NCBI GenBank assembly: GCA_947626265.1
Contig: CANQRM010000002.1
Location: 1-64,000 of the forward strand
Direction: 5' to 3'
DNA: 64,000 nucleotides
Source: an uncultured Oscillospiraceae bacterium
Lineage (GTDB): Bacteria; Bacillota; Clostridia; Oscillospirales; Oscillospiraceae
The notes beneath the pieces were generated by a model. It was not told where the DNA came from, made no database searches, and saw only the letters and a list, made by a program, of their open reading frames with translations. Positions 58,756-64,000 of the stretch are shown piece by piece; the stretch's first letter is position 1, and the number at the start of each line of letters is the position of its first letter. The translations under genes and the position numbers were made by a program.

Positions 58756-60129
58756 CTATCCTCCCTTGGGAAACGCCTTTTTGGCGTACCTGTGATAGAC
58801 GGCGAAGCAGAGGAGCACGTTGAGCCCGTCCGCCGTGACCTGGGCCCAGACGACGCCGTTCATGCCAAAGAGCCAGTTGAGTAAAAACAGCATGGGGATA
58901 TTGAGCCCCAGCCAGCGCACCACGCCCAGGAAGAGGGCGTGCCCGCCCTCGCCGAAGCCGTTGAACAGGTGCACATGGAAAAAGCTCAAAAACATCAGCG
59001 GCGTGGCCAGTATCCGCGCCCGCAGGAAGCCCGTGCCCAGGGCCACGGTCTCGGCGTCCCGGATGAAGACGCGCATGATCTGACCGGCGAAGAGCTCATA
59101 GAGCAAAATGCTCACCGCCGCGCAGATGAGACCGATCTTCAGGGAATAGCGCTTGACGGCATTCATGCGCTGGAAATTGCCCGCGGAGAAGTTGTAGGCC
59201 ACGATGGGCGTCATGCCGAGGCATATCCCCACGCCGGTATTGAGGGGCAGCCGCTCCACTTTGAGGACGATGCCCACCGCCGCCAGGGCCACGTCGCTGT
59301 AGGCGGACATGAGCCTGTCGATGACGATGTAATCCAGGTCGAATAAAAGCGACGTAATGGAGGAGGGCAGCCCTACCGCGAACACGGACTTCAAACTCTC
59401 CTTGGAGGGCAGCGCCGTGGGCTTTCCCAGCCGCAGGACCCGGCTGTCCTTCATCCTTTTTATCACGATGATAAAATACCCGCAGGCGATGCAGTTTGAA
59501 AGGCACGTGGCCGCGCCGGCGCCCATGATCTCATGGCCCCGGGGCAGCAGCACGAACATAAAAAGAGGGTCCAGCGCGATGTTCACGAGGCCCCCCATGG
59601 TGATGCCGAAGCCCGCCTTCCCGGACTCGCCGATGCTCCGGATGAGGGTCGCCAGGGTGTTGGACAGCACCGTGGGCACCCCGCCGCAGACGATGACGAA
59701 AAAGGCATAGGAGCTTGCAAAAGCGTAGGTATCCTCCCCCGCGCCCAGAAGGCCCATCAGCGGGCGCATGAAGGCGAGGGTGCCGAGAGAGAACGCCGCC
59801 GACACGGCCAGGGTGAGCCACACACAGAAGCTGTATACCCGCCTTGCCTCCTCCGGCTGCTGCCGGCCCAAAAGCCGGGAGATGAGCGCCCCGCCCCCCA
59901 CGCCGGCGAGGCCCGCCAGGGCCACTGTGATGTTGAAAAGGGGCAGGATGAGGGACGCCCCCGCCACCATGCAGGGGTCGTTGGTACGGCCGATGAAGAA
60001 GGTGTCGGCCATGTTGTAGATGAGCACGATGAGCTGGCTGATGACCGCGGGCAGCACCATGGTCCACACCGCCCGGGGCACGGGCATGGTCTCGAACATC
60101 TCCTCCCGGCCGGTCTTCACTTTCTCCAT
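58756..60129 (-). CDS. MATE-family multidrug efflux transporter
   Basis: A 457-residue, 12-helix MATE transporter. Landmarks are TMVLPAVISQLIVLIYNMAD in helix 1, FFIGRTNDPCMVAGASLILP, GVGGGALISRLLGRQQPEEA, and the second-half SITSLLFDLDYIVIDRLM and TGVGICLGMTPIVAYNFSAG. It exports cationic compounds by Na+ or H+ exchange. The ATG at 60129 has GGAGGTG six bases before; an in-frame GTG further out lies too close to it. It is cotranscribed with the 70-residue protein. Confidence 0.92.
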   Translation of the reverse strand: MEKVKTGREEMFETMPVPRAVWTMVLPAVISQLIVLIYNMADTFFIGRTNDPCMVAGASLILPLFNITVALAGLAGVGGGALISRLLGRQQPEEARRVYSFCVWLTLAVSAAFSLGTLAFMRPLMGLLGAGEDTYAFASSYAFFVIVCGGVPTVLSNTLATLIRSIGESGKAGFGITMGGLVNIALDPLFMFVLLPRGHEIMGAGAATCLSNCIACGYFIIVIKRMKDSRVLRLGKPTALPSKESLKSVFAVGLPSSITSLLFDLDYIVIDRLMSAYSDVALAAVGIVLKVERLPLNTGVGICLGMTPIVAYNFSAGNFQRMNAVKRYSLKIGLICAAVSILLYELFAGQIMRVFIRDAETVALGTGFLRARILATPLMFLSFFHVHLFNGFGEGGHALFLGVVRWLGLNIPMLFLLNWLFGMNGVVWAQVTADGLNVLLCFAVYHRYAKKAFPKGG

Positions 60130-60220
60130 GGCTGTCACCTCCCCCGCATACGCGCGGCCTCTATTGTATCACCGCCGCCCGCCGAGCGCAAGACGGCGAT
60201 AGGTTTCCCCCTATCCGGGC

Positions 60221-60249
60221 TTGTTAAAACCGGGACAAGGGAGTAAAAT
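60221..60249 (+). promoter_or_regulatory. Promoter of the cardiolipin synthase gene
   Basis: TTGTTA (60221-60226), 17-base spacer, TAAAAT (60244-60249), 19 bases before the ATG at 60269; AGGAGG lies between. Confidence 0.55.
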
Positions 60250-60268
60250 GGGGACAGGAGGCGATATC

Positions 60269-61792
60269 ATGAACAAGATCCTTCGACGCGTGCTCACCAT
60301 CCTCCCCGCCGTGCTGCTGCAGGCGCTGTGGCTGGCGGTGCTGTTTTCCTGGCTGAAGCCCTGGGCGGGGATCATCAGCTTTGCGCTGTCCATCCTGGCC
60401 TTTTTGCTGGTGCTGTACATCATCACGAAGCAGGACGAGGGCACCTATAAGATCATATGGCTGCTGCTGGTGCTGACCTTCCCCCTGGCGGGGGCGCTGC
60501 TGTACCTTCTCTTCGGCAACAAGCGCACCACAAAGCCCCTGCAGAAAAAGCTGGCGGAGGCCAAGCCCCTGCCGGCATGGCCGGACGACACCGCCCCCCT
60601 CTATGAGGCTCTGGCCGGGGGCGACGCCCGGGCGGCCCAGACCTTCCATACCGTGCAGGACGCCACGGGCTTTCCCCTGCATGTGAACCGCTCCGCCGTC
60701 TACTACCCCCTCGGCGACGACATGTTCCCCGTGATGCTGGAGGAGCTGGAGAAAGCGGAGAAGTTCATCTTCGTGGAGTACTTCATTCTCGAGGACGGCC
60801 TTATGTGGGATTCCATGGTGGACATCATGGCCAAAAAGGCCGCCCAGGGCGTGGACGTGCGGGTGCTCTACGACGACCTGGGCAGCATCGGCACCTACTC
60901 CTGGAAAAACGCCGGCACCCTGGCGAAGAAGGGCATACGGGTGGCCCCCTTCAACCCCCTGCTGTTCATCAAGGGCACCCTCAACTGCCGGGACCACCGG
61001 AAGATGCTGATCATCGACGGGAAGGTGGCCTTCTCCGGCGGCGTGAACCTGGCGGACGAGTACATCAACCACATAGAGCGCTTCGGCCACTGGAAGGACA
61101 TCGGCTTCAAGCTCACCGGCGAGGCTGTGGGCAATTATACCCGCATGTTCGCCGCCTTCTGGAACGCCTTCGCCCACGACGACCCGGTGCCGGATGACTT
61201 CCTCGCTCCGCCGCCCGTCCCCGCCCCCGCCCCCGGCGCGGCCCATGACGGATTGGTGCTGAGCTACTACGATTCGCCCCTCAAAAACTACGCCGTGTCC
61301 AACGAGCTGTTTATAGACCTTCTCAGCCAGGCCAAAAACTACGCCTGGTTCTACACCCCCTATCTCATGCCCGGGGACGCCCTGCTGGGGGCCCTGGTCC
61401 GGGCGGCAAGGCGGGGCGTGGATGTGCGCATCATCATGCCCGGCATCCCTGACAAGAAGCTGGTCTACCGCATGGGCCGGAGCTTCTACCCCGTGCTCCT
61501 GGAGGCGGGGGTGAAGATATATGAGTACACCCCCGGCTTCGTCCACGCCAAGGCGAGCCTGGTGGACGACGAGCTGTGCTCGGTGGGCACGGTGAATCTG
61601 GACTACCGGAGCCTCTTCCTGCACTTTGAGAACAACTCCCTGTTCTACAAGGCCTCCCTCCTCAAGGACCTGAAGGCGGACTATCTGGCCACGCTGGAAA
61701 AGTGCCGGGAGCGTACGACGGACAACATCGACAAAGGCTTCCTGCACTGGCTCACGGACGGGGTGCTTCGCATCTTCGCGCCGCTGTGCTGA
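60269..61792 (+). CDS. cls: Cardiolipin synthase
   Basis: A 507-residue phospholipase-D-superfamily enzyme that joins two phosphatidylglycerols into cardiolipin at the membrane. Two N-terminal membrane helices (about 8-28 and 32-52, plus KIIWLLLVLTFPLAGALLYLL) precede two HKD motifs: NCRDHRKMLIIDGKVAFSGG (about 247) and GFVHAKASLVDDELCSVGTVN (about 430). The family length is about 480-520. The ATG at 60269 with AGGAGG is the start; the longer frame includes promoter DNA. Confidence 0.94.
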   Translation: MNKILRRVLTILPAVLLQALWLAVLFSWLKPWAGIISFALSILAFLLVLYIITKQDEGTYKIIWLLLVLTFPLAGALLYLLFGNKRTTKPLQKKLAEAKPLPAWPDDTAPLYEALAGGDARAAQTFHTVQDATGFPLHVNRSAVYYPLGDDMFPVMLEELEKAEKFIFVEYFILEDGLMWDSMVDIMAKKAAQGVDVRVLYDDLGSIGTYSWKNAGTLAKKGIRVAPFNPLLFIKGTLNCRDHRKMLIIDGKVAFSGGVNLADEYINHIERFGHWKDIGFKLTGEAVGNYTRMFAAFWNAFAHDDPVPDDFLAPPPVPAPAPGAAHDGLVLSYYDSPLKNYAVSNELFIDLLSQAKNYAWFYTPYLMPGDALLGALVRAARRGVDVRIIMPGIPDKKLVYRMGRSFYPVLLEAGVKIYEYTPGFVHAKASLVDDELCSVGTVNLDYRSLFLHFENNSLFYKASLLKDLKADYLATLEKCRERTTDNIDKGFLHWLTDGVLRIFAPLC

Positions 61793-61800
61793 ACGATAAA

Positions 61801-61837
61801 GAAACGGGGCGCGTGCACATAGCACGCGCCCCGTTTC
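61801..61837. terminator. Bidirectional terminator
   Basis: A perfect 16-bp stem (gaaacggggcgcgtgc / gcacgcgccccgtttc) with a five-base loop and flanking T-runs, between the convergent cls gene and the small peptide gene. Confidence 0.9.
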
Positions 61838-61853
61838 TTTGCTTTCCGGGCAT

Positions 61854-62072
61854 TCAGTTGGTGAGCATCACTGATTTCGCGCCCGTGGGATCGTTGGCGC
61901 AGGTGGAGCAGTAGTAAAGGCTATCAATGACCGTGGCCTGCAGCTTCTTTATCGGTTTGTGGCATTTGGCGCAGATGACCTCCTCGTCGCTCCCGTAAAG
62001 CCCCCCGGACACGGCGTCCAGGGCCTCGTCGGCCAGCTCCTGGCTGGTCTTGTTATCTTTCTTGTCGGACAT
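61854..62072 (-). CDS. Double-glycine leader Zn-ribbon peptide
   Basis: A 72-residue protein whose head (SQELADEALDAVSGGLYG) has the pattern of a double-glycine leader of bacteriocin and RiPP precursors, with GG at residues 24-25. The remainder is a small zinc ribbon: ICAKCHKPIKKL and YYCSTCAND, two CxxC pairs. AAAAGGAGG precedes its ATG. No peptidase-transporter or modification enzyme lies in the visible neighbourhood, so it may be an orphan precursor or a small regulator whose leader-like region has another role. Confidence 0.65.
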   Translation of the reverse strand: MSDKKDNKTSQELADEALDAVSGGLYGSDEEVICAKCHKPIKKLQATVIDSLYYCSTCANDPTGAKSVMLTN

Positions 62073-62222
62073 GTTCGTGCCTCCTTTTGGTTTCTGTCTC
62101 TTTATACGGCCCAGCGAGGGAAAAGGGCTAATGGATGTGAAAAAATTTTTGTTTTCTTTTTTATTTTCTTTATTATATCACATCCTGCCGGGCCCGTCAC
62201 CCCCCATTTGCGCATAAAAAAG

Positions 62223-62249
62223 CGGGGAGGCACGAAAAGCGCCTCCCCG
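62223..62249 (-). terminator. ald terminator
   Basis: Stem cggggaggc / gcctccccg with a nine-base loop, then TTTTTT on the minus strand, 15 bases past the ald stop. In 62073-62222 I see no gene. Confidence 0.85.
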
Positions 62250-62263
62250 TCCCATATTGCCGC

Positions 62264-63385
62264 TTATTTCATCAGCGCCGCCGGGTCCGCATAGGGGATG
62301 TCCAGCGCCTCGGCCACGGCCTGGAAGGTGAGTTTGCCCTTGTAGGTATTGAGCCCGCTCATGAGGCAGGGGTCGGCGAGGCACGCCTTTTCAAGGCCCA
62401 GACGCGTGATCTGCACCCCATGGGCCAGGGTGGAGTTCACCAGCGCCTCGGTGGAGGTGCGGGGCACGCTGCCGGGGATGTTGGCCACGCAGTAGTGGAG
62501 GATGCCGTCCACCTCGTAGACGGGGTCGGCATGGGTGGTGGGGTGGCTGGTCTCATAGCAGCCGCCCTGGTCGATGACGATGTCCACCAGCACCGCGCCC
62601 TTTTTCATGAGCTTCAGGTCTTCCCGGTGCACCAGCTTCTCACACTCCCGGCCGGGGGCCAGCATGACGCAGCCGATGACCAGGTCTGCCTTCTGCAGGG
62701 CCTTCAGGAGGTTGGCCCGGCTGGAATAAAGCGTCGTTATCTGGGTGCCGAACACCTCGTCCAGATAGGCCAGGCGCTGGTGGTTGATGTCCAGCACCGT
62801 GACCCTCGCGCCCAGGCCCACCGCCATGCGGCAGGCGTTGATGCCCGCGTTGCCGGCGCCGATGATGACCACGTCCGCCTTGTCGCACCCGGGCACGGCC
62901 CCCAGCATGACGCCCCGGCCGCCGTAGGTCTTTTCCAGGTACTTAGCCCCCTCCAGCACCGCCATGCGCCCGGCGATCTCGCTCATGCAGTACAGGCAGG
63001 GCAGGCCCTTCCCCCCGGGGCCCAGGATGGTCTCGTAGGCCATGGCCGTGGTCCTGCTCTTCAAGAGCGCCTCGGTCAGCGCCTTGTCCGCGGCCAGGTG
63101 GAAATAGGTGTAGATGATGAGCCCCTCCCGGAAGTATTTATACTCGCTCTCCAGGGGCTCCTTCACCTTTACGATCATGTCCGCTTTGGCCCAGACGTCC
63201 TCCGCCCTGTCCAGCAGCTTTCCGCCCGCGGCCTCGTATTCTGCGTCCTCAAACCCGGCGCCCAGGCCCGCGCCCTTTTCCACGTACACGGTGTTGCCCG
63301 CGCGCACATACTCCCCCACGGCGTCGGGGGTCAGCCCCACGCGGAATTCGTTGTTTTTTATCTCCTTCGGCAGTCCAACGATCAT
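62264..63385 (-). CDS. ald: Alanine dehydrogenase
   Basis: A 373-residue NAD-dependent enzyme converting L-alanine to pyruvate and ammonia. The N terminus MIVGLPKEIKNNEFRVGLTP with KEIK, the segment GGKLLDRAEDVWAKADMIVKVKEP, the nucleotide-binding VVIIGAGNAGINACRMAVGLG, and the end MLAPGRECEKLV...IDQGGCYETSHPTTH are all typical. The length matches the family (about 370). It stands alone with its own terminator; GGAGGG precedes the ATG. Expression may be affected by the IS110 end about 100 bases upstream. Confidence 0.95.
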   Translation of the reverse strand: MIVGLPKEIKNNEFRVGLTPDAVGEYVRAGNTVYVEKGAGLGAGFEDAEYEAAGGKLLDRAEDVWAKADMIVKVKEPLESEYKYFREGLIIYTYFHLAADKALTEALLKSRTTAMAYETILGPGGKGLPCLYCMSEIAGRMAVLEGAKYLEKTYGGRGVMLGAVPGCDKADVVIIGAGNAGINACRMAVGLGARVTVLDINHQRLAYLDEVFGTQITTLYSSRANLLKALQKADLVIGCVMLAPGRECEKLVHREDLKLMKKGAVLVDIVIDQGGCYETSHPTTHADPVYEVDGILHYCVANIPGSVPRTSTEALVNSTLAHGVQITRLGLEKACLADPCLMSGLNTYKGKLTFQAVAEALDIPYADPAALMK

Positions 63386-63479
63386 GATAAGACCCTCCTA
63401 CAATATAGATTGCGGCAAGGGACACGGCAGCCAGCCGTGTTTTGCCAACTCAAAGCCGAAGCTGTAGAATGGGGGAGTA

Positions 63480-63671
63480 ATGGCCTGACGCATCTTACCA
63501 AGGGCTAACGCGCCCGAAATGGAGTCCGTCAGCCGCCTCTCTCATTCGCAGCATTCGATTTGCGCAGGTTGTCCCACCGTATATGCGGTGCGTTCGTGTC
63601 ACGGCCCAGGAGATTGAACAGGCAATGAGTAAAGCGGTCGCCAGTATTCTATCTTTGAGGAGGTAACAGAG
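63480..63671 (+). ncRNA. IS110 left end with candidate bridge RNA
   Basis: About 190 bases without a coding frame precede the IS110 transposase start. In IS110-family elements this left-end segment encodes a structured bridge RNA that guides recombination. Several local pairings are possible here (for example cgcccgaa / and gcgttcg regions), but I cannot fold it reliably. The true left edge of the IS is somewhere in 63420-63500 and is not marked by terminal repeats, as usual for this family. Confidence 0.4.
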
Positions 63672-64000
63672 TTGAACGCAGTCGGTATTGACGTATCCAA
63701 GGGCAGAAGCACGGTGGCTATCCTCCGCCCTATGGGAGAAGTGGTAATGACCCCCGAAGATGTAGGGCACAGTGGTCCAGAGTTGAAAGAACTGGCTCAC
63801 CGCATCCTGTCTCTCGGCGGGGATACCAGGGTGGTCATGGAGGCCACCGGCAGATACCATGAGCCGATTGCGGCCCAGTTACATGAGCACGGTATCTTTG
63901 TCAGTGTGGTAAATCCTCTCATGATCTATGGCTACAGTACCGGCGGAACGGTCCGCAAGGTAAAGACCGACGAGAAGGACGCCAGGAAGATAGCGCAATT
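63672..64000 (+). CDS. IS110-family transposase, N-terminal part
   Basis: The frame runs off the window after 109 codons. It begins at a TTG eight bases after GAGGAGG: NAVGIDVSKGRSTVAILRPM, then VVMEATGRYHEPIAAQLHEHG, VSVVNPLMIYGYS, and VRKVKTDEKDARKIAQ. The RuvC-like DEDD catalytic set of IS110 transposases is visible: Asp in GIDVSK, Glu in MEATG, and the Asp pair in KTDEKDA. The Tnp20 domain with the catalytic serine lies beyond the window. Confidence 0.88.
   Translation, partial: MNAVGIDVSKGRSTVAILRPMGEVVMTPEDVGHSGPELKELAHRILSLGGDTRVVMEATGRYHEPIAAQLHEHGIFVSVVNPLMIYGYSTGGTVRKVKTDEKDARKIAQ

Overview
The window reads as chromosome of a high-GC, spore-forming Clostridia member, most likely of the Oscillospiraceae/Flavonifractor type. 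The reasons are the Firmicutes-type housekeeping genes (recJ-rel-dtd, asnS, ald, cardiolipin synthase), a spoVT gene with a forespore-like promoter, TnpV-type proteins, and a dispersed repeat typical of gut Oscillospirales. The assignment is by impression only; no 16S or tRNA gene is present.

Layout. Positions 1-17400 are host backbone. They hold a peptide-type ABC transporter operon ending in a coupled sfsA (360-5843), a lipoprotein/SGNH-hydrolase pair (6260-7661), a recJ-rel-dtd-MBL operon (7951-13218), a regulatory patch (13220-14500) with two small XRE regulators and a candidate type I toxin-antitoxin locus, then asnS and an NlpC/P60 protein. Two copies of a roughly 0.2-kb inverted-repeat element flank the transporter operon.

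Positions 17502-58044 are one integrated element of about 40.5 kb inserted in the middle of spoVT. The first 32 codons of spoVT lie at 17409-17504 and the remaining 148 codons at 58046-58492. Joined at the core dinucleotide GA they restore a 180-residue SpoVT in frame. The joined outer ends of the element give an attP with 19-bp inverted arms, and the large serine recombinase gene lies directly against the left junction. The element carries MobC, a relaxase, ParB and a candidate oriT but no conjugation apparatus or phage genes, so I call it an integrative mobilizable element.

Its cargo is mostly a defence island. It has an AlbA_2/Schlafen-type protein, a lone class III cyclase-like protein, a type 4-like BREX cluster (HARE-HTH protein, BrxP PAPS reductase, BrxC, PglZ, small Zn-ribbon protein, BrxL, cysteine desulfurase; no methyltransferase), an AAA/J-like/HIRAN/aldo-keto reductase operon, a frameshifted PLD-helicase, a 3-methyladenine glycosylase, two Fic proteins, a frameshifted DUF5714 gene, a Gabija pair (gajA-gajB), two TnpV genes and an HD phosphohydrolase. 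The BREX and Gabija blocks are clearly AT-richer than the rest, so the element is itself a mosaic.

Positions 58490-64000 return to backbone: a small conserved protein, a MATE transporter, cardiolipin synthase, a double-glycine-leader Zn-ribbon peptide and alanine dehydrogenase. The right edge holds the left end and first 109 codons of an IS110-family element with room for a bridge RNA.

Working together: the recombinase and relaxase genes move the island, ParB may help hold an excised circle, and BREX-4 and Gabija are predicted phage defence. Pairing a cysteine desulfurase with a PAPS-reductase-like protein suggests sulfur chemistry on DNA as the BREX self mark. Integration inactivates spoVT unless the element excises.
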